DNA of 64,000 nucleotides, taken from Magicicada septendecula. Lineage: Eukaryota > Arthropoda > Insecta > Hemiptera > Cicadidae. Each line of letters starts with the position of its first letter. Position 1 is the stretch's first letter. Positions 11,779 through 24,093 of this stretch are shown in pieces. The notes beneath the pieces were generated by a model. The model ran no database searches and was not told the DNA's origin. It worked only from the letters and a program-made list of their open reading frames with translations. The position numbers were made by a program, and so were the translations under genes. The stretch covers positions 404,657,969 through 404,721,968 of the forward strand of contig CM068371.1 of NCBI GenBank assembly GCA_034769895.1, written 5' to 3'.

Positions 11779-13370
11779 CTAATGGTGCGACTTTCAAACT
11801 GTAAACACCTCCAAGCGAGGGCTCTTCACAAAATGTTTTATTTTTTTATTTTTAATTGAGTGTTAGCTTCCACTAAAAGCGTGGAGAGCTAGTTATAAAT
11901 ATCGAAGATGTAGTGAGTAATTTGTTAAACAAAGATGTGAAAAAGGAAAACTAGTGTATAAGGTGACATCTCATGTTAATTAAAAAACTAACGATCAAAT
12001 ATGGTTCGAGTAAAGTAATTCCGACAAAATGTGAAAAGAAGATGCAAACTCCAGTACTACGGTGCCATTAAATATGTGATGTGCATAACTGTGGATAGTG
12101 ACGACTAAGACCTAAACAACACTTACCATTACCGCCGAGGATCAGGACGACTTCACGCTACATAACATCCATCTCCTCATTATTTCACTCAGAGGACATC
12201 CACTGGAAACACTGCCCCGATGACAACCCTCGACTAAGAGAGTACCGAAGATTCACGCCCCAGGACATGGACAGATAAAGCTTATCTAAGAGGTGACTCG
12301 GGAGCTCGTCTTCCGTGAATTATGTATATTTAGAATATAAGTATTTATAAATGCCAAAGACTTTTAAAAGACAATCTCTAAGCATTAAGTTTTAGAATGA
12401 TGTAACCAGTAATTTCTGAAATCATACGTTGTAACATTACTCTTGAGATATAACTTTGAATCGCTTAACTAAATAAAACCATTCTTCAAATGGTGTTTAA
12501 GTAACAATGCAACCTTCTTAATAAGTAAAGTAAATTTGAAACTTCTTAACTAGATTAAAAGAGACTCGGATCCGAGGTAAAATACATGATCTGTGTGATC
12601 ATTTGTTTTGACAGAAAACCCCTTTACTATTTCTGTATGAGTAAATTTTTTATATGTAATGTGTTATATATCATATGTTAATAAAGAGATGTCATCTTGT
12701 TACATACTAAAGTGAGTGCATAAATCAGCTAAATTCCCTCCCCTTGTTTCCTGTAATTAGAGTGATTATAATTATTCTTAGTGTTGTGTTTGATTTTTCA
12801 GTTTGTTACAACGTAGGCAGCCTGTATAATTGGCTAGAGTCAATTATTACGGGTTCCCTGGATTATAACGTAGCCGACACGTTATATATTCAGGTAATGT
12901 TAGTAGAAGGCATGTCAAACCTGTGACAATTCAAAAGCGCAACAGAGCTTCTGCGGCTTGAGCAGTGTTCAGAAAGACGCCAAGTTTCTTAGTTAAACTT
13001 AACATTGTCATAAGATAAAAAATATTTAAAGATTATACGAAAAACCGTGTGAAACAGTAAGCAGAACTTTAATCGACTGGAAGACATTTATAGAGGGTAA
13101 CGATCGTCGCTTCTTGACGTTCGAAAGACGAGTTACGGTCATGCGGGTACCCAAATCATTATTCGGATAGCGGACAAAATTTAATGCCGGGTGTTAGGAC
13201 CCTTCATTGAATTTCACTTTATTCTAATCTGATCTGTAACAGTAAATAAAATTTACTAACCGAGCTTTTATAAAACTAAAACATCATGCGTCTATTTTAA
13301 GTTTCAAGTGCGTGCTTTTAAGTATATATTTCATTCTTGGATTTTGTTGTCCATGACGTGTCCGTTGATT
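11779..13370. other. Unrecognised spacer
   Basis: No protein motif on either strand. A GTAACAATGCA string recurs near 12501, matching part of the LINE target site. I could not establish a repeat unit around it. Confidence 0.35.
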
Positions 13371-13448
13371 AACTAATTATAAGTATAATATTACTGACTC
13401 GGAACAGTGAGTTTTTTATTGGTAAAAATGTAAAATTTTTACCTTATA

Positions 13449-13489
13449 GCCTGAAGCAGTTTTCGCTTATTATAAGCTTCGTCAGAGGC
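13449..13489 (-). ncRNA. Hammerhead-like motif, left foldback arm
   Basis: On the minus strand: GCCT, CTGACGA, one unpaired A, GCTT-loop-AAGC (stem II), GAAA, a short ACTGCT segment, TTC as the possible NUH site, then AGGC pairing with GCCT (stem I, 4 bp). All invariant core bases of CUGANGA and GAAA are present. Stem III is minimal and not a perfect palindrome. The fold was done by eye. Confidence 0.5.
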
Positions 13490-13721
13490 TGCCACTAGGA
13501 GCGCTGTCCGTCTTGTTCTTGGTGACGGCGCCGTCGTTTGAAAGATTGATGTTGTGTGTGTGCGACGTGATACAAAAACACATAAAAACTACGTCCTAAA
13601 AGAACAGACACAATTCAAACATGTACTATTCGTACATATCACACCGCACATACACACAACACCGATCTTGGAAACGACGGCGCCGTCACCAAAAACAAGA
13701 CGGACAACACTCCTAGTGACA

Positions 13722-13762
13722 GCCTCTGACGAAGCTTGTAATAAGCGAAAACTGCTTCAGGG
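13722..13762 (+). ncRNA. Hammerhead-like motif, right foldback arm
   Basis: Mirror copy of the motif at 13449-13489: CCT, CTGACGA at 13726-13732, stem II GCTT/AAGC, GAAA at 13747-13750, TTC at 13756-13758, then AGG (stem I, 3 bp). It differs in the stem II loop (GTAAT against ATAAT), so pairing is conserved while the loop varies. Confidence 0.5.
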
Positions 13763-13833
13763 TAAAATGTAAAATTTTTACCAATAAAAACTTAGTGTTC
13801 TGAGTAAGTAATATTATACTTATAATTATATAT

Positions 13834-14137
13834 TTCAGTTCACACGCGCCTCACGGTCAAAGAGTTAAACAACCAACAACGCAGTCAGCGAACAATATAC
13901 CACTGTAAATATTTTTGATTTGATTTATTCAACATTTACTAAACATACATTATTTAAACCTAATTTCGATTGTACTTTCAATCGGACGTTAATCGTCATT
14001 CAGTTTTACGACACCCAAACTTTGGCCGCTGTACATCTGTGATCGTTTCAGGTGATAAAAAAATAACGTAAAAAAGCCTGTTGGATGAGGTACATATTGT
14101 TGGAAGAGAGCCAGCTGATTAACAAATATTTCAATAT
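13834..14137. other. Short spacer between foldback element and solo LTR
   Basis: Nothing recognised. Confidence 0.4.
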
Positions 14138-17100
14138 TGTAGCGTGACAGAAAATCCACTACATTTTAAGTCATGTGAAATCATAAAGTTTAATTACACC
14201 AACAAATGTTATAATAATATTGAATGACATTTAAATAAATCAGAGAAATAAAACACGATAAAATAAAAATCCTCATTACATTATATATAAAACCACTGTT
14301 TAAAAAACCAAAGAAAGTATCGAAGCAACTCATAGTATCATATCAGTAAGTTACCCAGGAAGCTCAGAGCAGTAAACCAGTTATATAAGACCATATCAAG
14401 AAAAAGGAGACTCAATTAAAGAGTGGTGAATACCAAAATGCCCCAAAAACAAGAAGAGGGAAGAATAAAGTTTGTGAACAGGAAGAAAACAATACCCTGA
14501 AACCTGTATAGAAGAATAAAGTCAGTTCAGTGAATAAATTAAATACTCCAAACCAAACCTCAGTCGAGATAACACCAAGTACCTTGGTTTACCCAAGAAT
14601 GAGGAGGGAAGACCAGAAGAGTAAAGACTAGACGAGGGACAAGAATGAAGACTAGAAGAGGGACAAGAATGAAGACCAGAAGGAAGATACGAAGAAGGAC
14701 AAGAAAGAAGACAGGAGGATAGGAAGAAATAGTATGAAAGAAACACCGTAGTAAAACCTATTATTATATAAACTACTATCAACCCCAAACCCACAAAAAC
14801 TATGCAAAAGAAAGTATAACATACCCAAAATCCTATAAAATGTAATTATTGAGAAAACTAAAGTGCTGTATAGCGTTATAAGAAGTGAACCGACTAAAGC
14901 TATTGTGTAATAAAGAAAATAAACTAGTCTTAACAGTCCATGATTACTAAAGGTCTGGTCTGAGATAATAAGACTCAAAATATCAGAACCAACAGTGAAA
15001 GTGAATTTGTGTAAGTGTTTTTTAGAAATGCAATAAACTTAAAGTTGGTGATACTATAACTTAGTAGTATGCTATATCACAACTTTGATATCTAATAATA
15101 AACAGCATAATAAAATAATAAAATGGAAAATTTCCAGTATTTTATTATTTTAATGTAAATCTTTATTTACAAGACATTTGTAAAAAAATGATAATAAATA
15201 GAGTAGGGGAGTTAATGTTTACTGATATAGGGGATCACAAATAATCATGATTTAGACCAGAAAGGACTGGCATTAATATAGTATTGATAAGTGTAAAATG
15301 TTTAAATAGACTGTTTATTCACAGTCCTAAAATCAATGTGTTAATAAAATGTAGTTGTAAGGGTTTTTAGAAAATAAGATTTATGTTATGTGTTTTTAAA
15401 AAGAATTATGTTTGATAAATAATAACCTACATACCATTAATAATGTTCTAATGGGTATGCTATGTTAGCTCTAATAGTTAAAAGATATATGTTCAAACCA
15501 TATCTGCAATATGTTCAATTGTGCAGATTGCTAAACAATGTTCATAATTAATTATTTTAATAACTGTAGTGTTGATTAACTACTACAGCACACAATAAGT
15601 TATAAACCATGTTATTTTCAGATAATTGTAATTATGTAAAGTCAGAGGAGGAATTAAGTTTAAATTATTTGAGAAAGAAAGAAATATAAAAGTCTAAAAT
15701 CTACGCCATTTGGTGAAATCACAGAACCAATATAAACTAGTATAATTCACTTATAAATCCTGTAAACTACCAAGATTTATATAAGATAACTCAATTAACC
15801 ACTACTAGGAATGATCCTATGAGTTAAAATGATAATAAGGAAATATACCTTAAAACATTGTAAATTTTCAAAATATATAAATCAATTAGTTTTAAAGAGC
15901 AATGTCAAATTTACAGATTAACACAAAAAACCAGTTCAAAGGTGTAATTTATATGTATTTAAGGAAAGGAAGAGGAATATGAATAATTAAAATTTATTAT
16001 AATAGTATTAATAATATTTAAAATGGAGGAATTTTATATAAAGACGGAAATCCAATTTTGAGCCTATATTTCCAAAATGTGAACAAAATTTGTTAATTTC
16101 CACAAAATGTCTACAGATATGGACTATAATACATCAATTTAAAGGGAATGAGATGATTAAACCAATAATAAGGTTCATAATTCATAAAAGTGATGAATAA
16201 AATAGATAAATTCCATATATAATGTAATATTTTATCATGTCTACAGGTAATCGAATATGTTAACAATACTTTTTCAAAGATTAACTGGGCCAGATTTATG
16301 ACCAAGTTAATTAGTCTTTTGTTGAATATCAAGCTGGACAGTTGTGTAAAGAACGTTTCTTTAAATCGAGAAAAATGGTACTAGCGTTTAGCCATTGAAA
16401 TAAGTGAACGAGAGTTAGGCGAATTAGACACTTTTTAAAGCTAAAGCTGTTAATTCATTCACGACAATAGTGGAAACGAACACTTAACTCCATAATACGA
16501 GTGATAGAAACAAGTAAAACACTATATTTCAACTGATTTATTCTGCAATTCCTAACCATAACTTGAAAACTTAACTGCAGAAGTTGAACACATAGAAAAT
16601 AAACTAACTAACACCAGTTTACACAGAACACTTCGCTAGTATACACCAAACAGATTAACAGACATATTACACCAGTGCGGGGACATTTTAAACCTTGATG
16701 AAGGTAATTTTATAGTGATTTTCTGACACGACGCATTTGCTGTAACTTAGTCCAACTCGAGTAGCGGCCATTTTGAAAACGGAGTCTCCTAACCACATCG
16801 CATTGACGTCAGTCTTCATTGGTTTGACAAAACATTTATTACAATATCATATACTGGAATTATTTAAATACTATTGAATAGTAATTATTGTATTTATTTT
16901 TAATTGTTAATGTTATACTTTCTCGTCACCCTTCTCTGACTATTAATTCTAATCGCTCAAAGAACCTGTCTTTTAATATAATATATCATAAATTTGTTCT
17001 GTATGACACAATCGATAATTATCGAGACAGAGTCGATAATTGCTCTCCATCGATAAAATATCGATTACTTATTTAATTTGTCAATAAATCTTTATATCTC

Positions 17101-17475
17101 CATTATTTCGTATCTGTTACTTATTTCACAGGGTAATTTAAGGGTATTTATAAGACTGAAGGACTTAAGTAAGAAGAATATATTCTATTTGAACAAGATA
17201 TTGGACCAGTCAGAAAAGTCACCAATCGATTATTAACTGGAGTTAATCTATTTAACTCCAGACTTGGTTCAAATCTTCAAGAAGTGCTCGACGGTCAATA
17301 AATACCTACCTGTTATTAAAATTTTACAAGAACCTTTTAAAACAGATGTATTTCTCATTTAAACACACTTATTAACATAACAAAATTATTTTATTATTTG
17401 AAAATTCTATTTTTATTGAATTTTCCATATACATTTTATTCTTTTGTAACGACCGGCATACAGGGTCTTGTTACA
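14138..17475 (+). mobile_element. Very long solo LTR (about 3.3 kb), Gypsy-like, copy 2
   Basis: Starts TGTAGCGTGACAG and ends CTTGTTACA, giving TG...CA termini. It is flanked by ATAT on both sides (14134-14137 and 17476-17479). It shares its start and a 3'-proximal block with the element at 1895-4276. No pol or gag is visible, so a solo LTR is the simplest reading. The roughly 950-bp excess over copy 1 partly reflects a purine-rich minisatellite at 14595-14725. A GCGGCCATTTTGA block near 16765 has a loose counterpart in the Gypsy A LTR, suggesting related families. Confidence 0.65.
14595..14725. repeat. Purine-rich minisatellite inside solo LTR
   Basis: Degenerate tandem units of about 24-45 bp that begin AAGAATGA or AAGAAAGA and contain GACCAGAAG-type blocks. 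Read on the opposite strand they give a Ser/Pro/Leu-rich repeat frame that I treat as non-coding. Confidence 0.7.
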
Positions 17476-17479
17476 ATAT

Positions 17480-20400
17480 ACATAACAGGAATCTTTTATT
17501 CAGCATTGCAAATCATTTTAAAAGATGCAACAACATTTTAGTAACAACATTCGGTTGTACAATGTTTGGTTCCGTCAGATGCAAACCCATAATAAATTTA
17601 ATTCCGGAGGTGTGAGTAGGCTGATAAAAGTTGTACGAATCGTGACAATTTTTCCTGGTGGATTAGATATTTCAAAAGTGGCCAAAAACGTTTTTCTGGT
17701 AACCAGCGTGAGGATGACAAACTATGAGGTTCCAACTCCGGCTTGTTAATATCGAGTTGACGAACTTATTCACGGATATGCAAATTACAGTAAACAAAAT
17801 TGTTTAAAATTGTAATATGCATAGTACAGTTCATTCAATTATTAATAACTGTTCTGTACTTTAGTGTAAAACATCTGTAAGACGGATTCCAACCTATGTG
17901 AGCTTTACGTAGTAGGGAGCTCAAACAACGCATTACAACTAAAGGAGATGAATAGTGGAAGGGGGAGAACGCATTTTGAATTTTGGAGAGACAGTAACTT
18001 GTCAAGAGCCAGAATCTAAGTAACAAAACATGAAGTGGAAGCATCTGAGTTCTCTAATCATCCAATCAGGAAAAATTAGTGTTAACAAATATCAGCCAGT
18101 AAACTGATGACAGCAATCTTTTGGAATAGTAAAGGTCAAATTTTCTGTGTTTCTGGGCGTACTACCAATAGCCAATATTTCGTAGACATGCTTTAAAATA
18201 CGGTGATGCTTGCGATAAAGAACAAAGACGCGGTGCGCAGAAAACACAAGTATTCAACAAGACAATGCTTGTACACATAATGAACAGCGAATACATAAAA
18301 CCATTGAAAAATTAAGCTCGGAGGTTCCGCTACTGTCTTTAAAGTACGAACTTCGCACTACCAGACTTATGTTTATTCTTTGGGTCTTCGAGTAATCATT
18401 ATGTGTACAGTAATAATCACAGTCGAGTTGCACAGTGACGATGAAGTTAAAACAAATGCGCAAAAATGGCTGGGACAGAGTAGTCCTTGTTACTGGCATA
18501 AAAATCTAGTAGAGGCGTGAGAGCGGGACGATACTGAAAAATAGGTAACTTCTTCAGTTTGATAAATAAATTGTAAAACAACATTCTAACAACAGCGTTC
18601 AGAATGTATAAATAAATGTGGAAAAACGTGTATCCAAGCAGAAACAACGGATCTAAAGTAGGCATTGGATTATCACTGGATAAGTAGAAGAAGCGTGGGA
18701 GGATCGAGGACTAGACCGTGAAGTCGTCCTCAACAGGACACAACTGCGTGACCCTGGAAGCAAGGAGGATAAGAAGAAGCAGAAGAAGGCATTCAACTGA
18801 TTAAAGATATTGTCTACGTACATAAGATTTTAGGAAATTCATTATGTAGTCAATCATAAACTGGACACAAATCTCAAAAGATCGCTAAAAAGGGAGAAAG
18901 ATTAAAAGAATCGCAACAGAAACAGACTTAAATAATTCACACAACAAAACAGATATGGACTCTGCGAAAGACGGATTTAAATAAAATCACCGTGGCAGAA
19001 ATGAGATTTTTTCGGATAGGCCTATACGCAATGACAATTACGCAATATTTTTAGATAGGCCCATGCTTTGCAATGAGGACACACGAAGTGAGCTTAAAAT
19101 GTCCCCATTGGTGATATAAAAAATCGACGGTTATAAGAGTAGATGGGGGGAACATATTATTCGCATGGAAAAGGACTCTATAACAAAGACCCCATATTTA
19201 TGATCCATAGTGTAGTGGTAACGTAGGAAGGCTCAGAAAACGATGGTTCCGATCTTTAATTCAACTGAAAATATTTGTAAAGAATAACAATTTAAATTCA
19301 CAATGTAGCCTATAAAGGCTTTTGAAATCGGAACAGATAACTACACCGAGTCCAGGATTGGAGGAGGAGGACGTATAAAGTTTACCAGACAAACTAGCTG
19401 TCATACTAAGAAGCAGAAACTATTCAGCATGGAAACGAAAAAGCTAAGAGCAAGAAAGGTCAGGCGGGGACGAAACGAAGGAAAATACTGGCAAGTGAAA
19501 ACTACGGCAAATCGTGTCACGGGCGTGCTTCGTTCACGCCTGAGAGTTCTAAAATCGAACCGGAAAAATCCGGACCCTGCTTGTTAAATTTCGTTCAGTA
19601 CCAGAAACCTAATTCCAAACACGTGCGCATAAAATACATACCACAAAGAATTATACCATGGTTAATTTAAAATGGAAATGTAGTTGGAAATAAATGTGTT
19701 CTGTTGACAAACAAAGCTTCGTTACTTCTACGTCCTAACAACACAAAAGCGTATTCTCACTATTATTTGACAACATTATTACGTTGCAGTAATGGCAAAT
19801 TTAAATCATCAATAACTTTCAACAGTATCAGTAATACAATATTTAATTACTTTTACATTTTATACGCCTAATATGACTGTTGTTATTACAGACCTGCAGT
19901 TGATTAACCGATATTTTAAAAATGTTTAGAAATAACTGGCGTATAAAATTGATATTTTAAAATTATTTGAAACAGTTTTTCAACTACGCGTAAAAACGAT
20001 ATTAAAACGTCAAATCCAATCTAATTGATATATCTGCGATGCAGGTGTTCCAATATGAGTGTAGCTAATAGTATTGCCGACATAACACAGATTAATAAAT
20101 AAATACCCCGGGGATTAGATTTCATTCGGAGTGCAATTTTTATTTTTACAGACGATTGGTTCCAGTACGTTTTCATTTTTATTTTAAACGTACATATTAA
20201 ACCTTTTAATACATAAATATCCCTAAATACGCTGCCAAAGTTAGTCTTAAAAATTCAGTATCGCCTGCCTTTCAACATATAGTTTTCTTTCACAGTCAAC
20301 ACCAGCTACTTTTTTTTAACAAAGTGTGTTTGAACATTCGTAATGCGAGCTACCCTGTATACACTCAGCATCCTCCGATAAGAACATCGTTTTCTGTAAT

Positions 20401-20966
20401 TTCTTTACACATTTACCTGTTTATTTATTTATACACTTATAATAAAATTTGTTACCTACCGCCTGGTCGTCGGCAAATTTTTGAGTAGGGTACATATTAA
20501 ATTAGAGGTTGAAATTACGGCTTCTTTATTTATTTGATCGTAGTAAATATTACGGCCTGTTTCTATTCGATTTTTAATAGAAACTACTGTTACTTTTTGA
20601 TTGCTTTAACAGAGAAGAATCTAAAGTAGAAGAACTTTAGATAATCTCAGACGATTACCGAGCACTATTCGGCCATATTTTTCCGCATTTATAAAACTGG
20701 GGCATCAGGAATTACACCTTGCCACGTACAAACGGCCATTTAAACGACTTTTAATGGGGCGCTTAGTTCTCCTCAGCTAATGATAATTAAAACGCAATTT
20801 AAGGCCGTACTTAACGGTCGGCCAACGCAGGTAGGTAAGCGCTACGTATGGAGTGGGCTCACATGGCAGTGGGATATACCAAAGTCCACCCCATAATTAT
20901 TCTGAAGTATGACAGTATACAAACTTATCGGTTTCTTCGTCAATAATTTCGTCTCTTTCATATACT
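17480..20966. other. Large unrecognised region
   Basis: About 3.5 kb with no supported gene. Near 18660-18790 a plus-strand frame (DRGLDREVVLNRTQLRD, then a GAAGAAG-rich stretch) could be a LINE 3' end, but I cannot place it in a family. A 12-bp inverted pair, GTACACATAATG and CATTATGTGTAC, lies near 18270 and 18395. Confidence 0.3.
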
Positions 20967-22970
20967 ATATTGTAATAATTCAAATAATATATATATATAT
21001 AATTGGATAATAATTGGTTATAAAAAATTTTTTATTTATTTTTTATCGATTTAATTAATTTTAATTGGTGTAGTTGTTTTTTTAATTGTTTAGATTCAAT
21101 TAATAAAAAATATACTGTTTAATGACTGCGTGTGTTCTGATGTAAAATTAGTTATTTCTTCACTTCAAATAGATTATCTAAGCCGTATCGATCGCATGTA
21201 GCAGCCAATTAAAAATCTGTTTTCCTTCTTCTTCTAGCTCGTCTACTTAAGAAGTTCCCTTTTTCTCTTAAATAATTAATGTAATTTAATTTAAGGCTTA
21301 GCTGATCAATAAAACAGTATTAAAACAATAAATGAGTTTATTTGTCAAACACTTATTTGAATTTGCCGCAACGGCTTGAATCTGATTCGATAAAAGTTAC
21401 AGTTCGATTATTTTATATATTCAAAATATTTCAATAGAATTATTATATTATAAGGTTCTTTTAACTGTAGAAATAGTCAGGAAAGGCAAGAGAATTCATT
21501 ACTTACAAGGTATTAAAAAACATATTCATGAAACAGACAAAAATGATAAAGTGTAATGTATATAAAGAGTTGATATTACGGTACTGTTGACTTTGTTGAC
21601 GTCACTCGTCACGTTACCGGCATCCTCTTCGACTGGAATCAAAAATGGCTGTCTTAATGAGTTGAACTGCGATGTAATTTCAGCTACGAGTTCTTCCTTC
21701 AAATAAATGTCTCTGCTGGTTATTTCATCTCCAGTGATGTTGTTCTTGGACGATCCACGAGTTGTAGAGTGTAGTGTTGTTTACCCACTAGATTTTGGTT
21801 CGGTAATAGTAGTGTTATGTCCCAAAAGTTCCCTTCACTCGGTGTACGTTTATTTGAGTTCAATTTTGTTCTGCTGTCGTGCTAGACGTAGTGACGTTTT
21901 AATTTAATATTATTTAATCTAGTTTAATGGTTCAGTGACTGATATTATAGTATTTTCGCTTTAATTCAACTTCTATTTATCTTCATATAGCTTCGTCATA
22001 TATCTCGGTTAAGGTTAATAAAATTTTCGTTAATATTTCTTTGAGAAGTCTTTTGACACGTCTATCTCGTTTGGCTTTTAACAATCAACTAACTGATTTT
22101 TGTTCCTTCATATATAAGATTTATAATATTTCGGTATCATTTCTCATTGTTCAGCCATCAGCTGTTGTCTTTGAATTCAATCTTATATAAAAAATTTTGA
22201 CATTTTTATGTTTAAATGGCTATAAATTATTTGTTTAGTACCTTTATGTAAATTTAATTATATAACAATATTCCTGATTTCATTTTATACACTTTAATAC
22301 TAAATTTTCCCTATTTTGGTTTGAACTGTGCTTCTGAATTACATTCTTTGAAATTTATCTGTAGGCCTTATCTTGACTTACAGAATTACCTATAACATAG
22401 TTTTATAATATGTCTTACGTTACAATTTACTTTTCACTCGATTCCTAATTAAATGTCTGTAATTTACCTAATTTACATTTGGCTATTATTTTAAACATTT
22501 CACGAATCATTTGCATTTTACTAGTACACTTTACTGATTATGGCCTTACCTGGTACGAACACCTAATTTAAGTCAAATTTACATGTTGATTCCTCTCATT
22601 ACTATTATAGGTCGTGGTTATTATTATGATAATGTATTTGTATATTGAATACGGTAATTTACATCAAATTAGTTTAGGTTCTATTAACTTGTATTCTTTG
22701 ATTACATTTGTATGGTCAAATTTGAATTTGTTTTGGTCATCAATTTCCAATTTTCCTAGCAAAGTTATTATTAATTCATCTTATTAGGTTCATATTTTTT
22801 GATCCACTATTTCTGGTTTGTTTGAATTATTAATTTGCCTTTCCTTACTTTACAAATAATTAATGCTTGATACCTTTACTTGGTGAAAATCCATTGTAAA
22901 TTATAGTAAAAAATAAAACCATAAAATAGTTTTAGTGATTTCCACTCGTCAATATATTAAAATTATAAAA

Positions 22971-23012
22971 CCATGACAGCTGTTTCGGCAGCACAGTGCC
23001 TTCATCAGATGG
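22971..23012 (-). ncRNA. PLE hammerhead ribozyme motif, left copy
   Basis: Minus-strand order: CCAT (stem I), CTGATGA, one A, GGCA-loop-TGCC (stem II), GAAA, CAGCTG (minimal palindromic stem III with the flanking A and T), GTC, ATGG (stem I partner). It meets the hammerhead consensus. The palindromic stem III fits the dimeric action proposed for PLE ribozymes. It sits 140 bp downstream of the PLE stop codon. Confidence 0.75.
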
Positions 23013-23151
23013 TGTAAGCTGATTAATTTTCGTACAAACAATACAGAATATAAAATATAATACAAGTGCTGTTGTATAGAGAGCGATAGTAATCTCGTGT
23101 CAATAAGATTTATACACATTACACAAACATATAACATAACATATACCAAGT

Positions 23152-24084
23152 CTATTTATACAAATTAAGCAGAGGCGAGCTATTTAGATCTAACTGATCA
23201 TTTAATAATACATTTAAATATTTGTGTTTATTAATTTCAAGGGTTTCTAATAAATCAAGCTTTGGACCTTTATCAGATAAATGTAAAATTTCAAAATTGT
23301 CATTATAACTATGGTCTTTTTCTAACAAGTGATTTGCATAATTTGATTTGCCATCATTATATCTAAAACTATAATTGTGACCATACATTCTTTTTTCTTT
23401 CGAAAGATCTACCTGTCTGTCCGATATACACTTTATTACAAGACCCACAGGATAATTTGTATACACCAGACTTTTGCAGTTTATCTGTTTTACTCTTGTT
23501 ATTTTTAATATATTTTCCCAAAGAAGACTGCGTCTTAAAAGCTATATTTACATTCCTGTGTGTGAAATATTTACCAATATTATCAGAAGCAGAACCTATG
23601 TAAGTGAGAGTGTGATATCTTTTAATCTGTGTTGAGGGAGGGTAAACTAGTTTTAAAGCTTGTGAATAAAATTTTTTGTTTAACAAGTGATCTATGAGGC
23701 TAGGTTGGTAACCATTGTTGACAGCTATTTGTTTAATAATGTTAAGTTCTGATTGGAAATTTGAGTCTGATAACGGAATACTAACTAGTCTGTGAATAAA
23801 ACTGTGAAAAGCAGCCAATTTATGTGAGTATGGATGTGTGGAAGTAATGTGTATTGTCATATCTGTATGTGTAGGCTTATGAAAAATACCGAAGTCTAAT
23901 TTATTATTGCATTTTGTTATTGTAAGGTCTAAAAAATTGATACTATTGTTATCTTCTAATTCTAAGGTAAAGCTAATATTTTTGTGTAAATTGTTAATAA
24001 AATTAAGAAAGATCTATAATTGTCTACGTGTACCTAGAAAAATTGCTAAAATATCGTCCACATATCTATACCAAAAAATAAACA
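23152..24084 (-). pseudogene. PLE RT (C-terminal part) and GIY-YIG endonuclease, left copy
   Basis: The minus-strand frame enters at the RT catalytic box FWYRYVDDILAI (YVDD), passes SINFLDLTI, the connector LVSIPLSDSNFQSELN and NNGYQPSLIDHLLNKK, and reaches GVYKLSCGSCNKVYIGQTGR, the GIY-YIG core (V-Y-K-L ... VYIGQTGR with catalytic Arg). Two faults are visible. A nonsense TAG (24014-24016, CAG in the right copy) sits after the YVDD box. A frameshift at an A-rich run (about 23390-23405) follows the IGQTGRSFERK segment; the remainder continues in another frame (KRMYGHNYSFRYNDG ... NYANHLLEKDHSY) to a stop near 23152. The frame upstream is absent because the copy is 5'-truncated. Confidence 0.85.
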
Positions 24085-24093
24085 GCTGAAATA

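Larger units (their letters stand above)
13371..13833. repeat. Foldback (inverted-repeat) element with paired hammerhead-like motifs
   Basis: Two arms of about 200 bp are reverse complements with scattered mismatches: 13371 to about 13575, and about 13630 to 13833. They are separated by a loop of roughly 55 bp. Matching blocks from outside in are ATTATAAGTATAATATTAC, a TTTTATTGG block, the AAATGTAAAATTTTTACC block, the hammerhead-like core, a GTCCGTCTTG block and GACGGCGCCGTC next to a GTGTG-rich segment. No open frame with a known domain is present. The arms carry the hammerhead-like motif in opposite orientations. Confidence 0.8.

Noticed and set aside
14522-14978. Ser/Pro/Leu-rich minus-strand frames
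   Set aside because: Products of the purine-rich minisatellite in the LTR.
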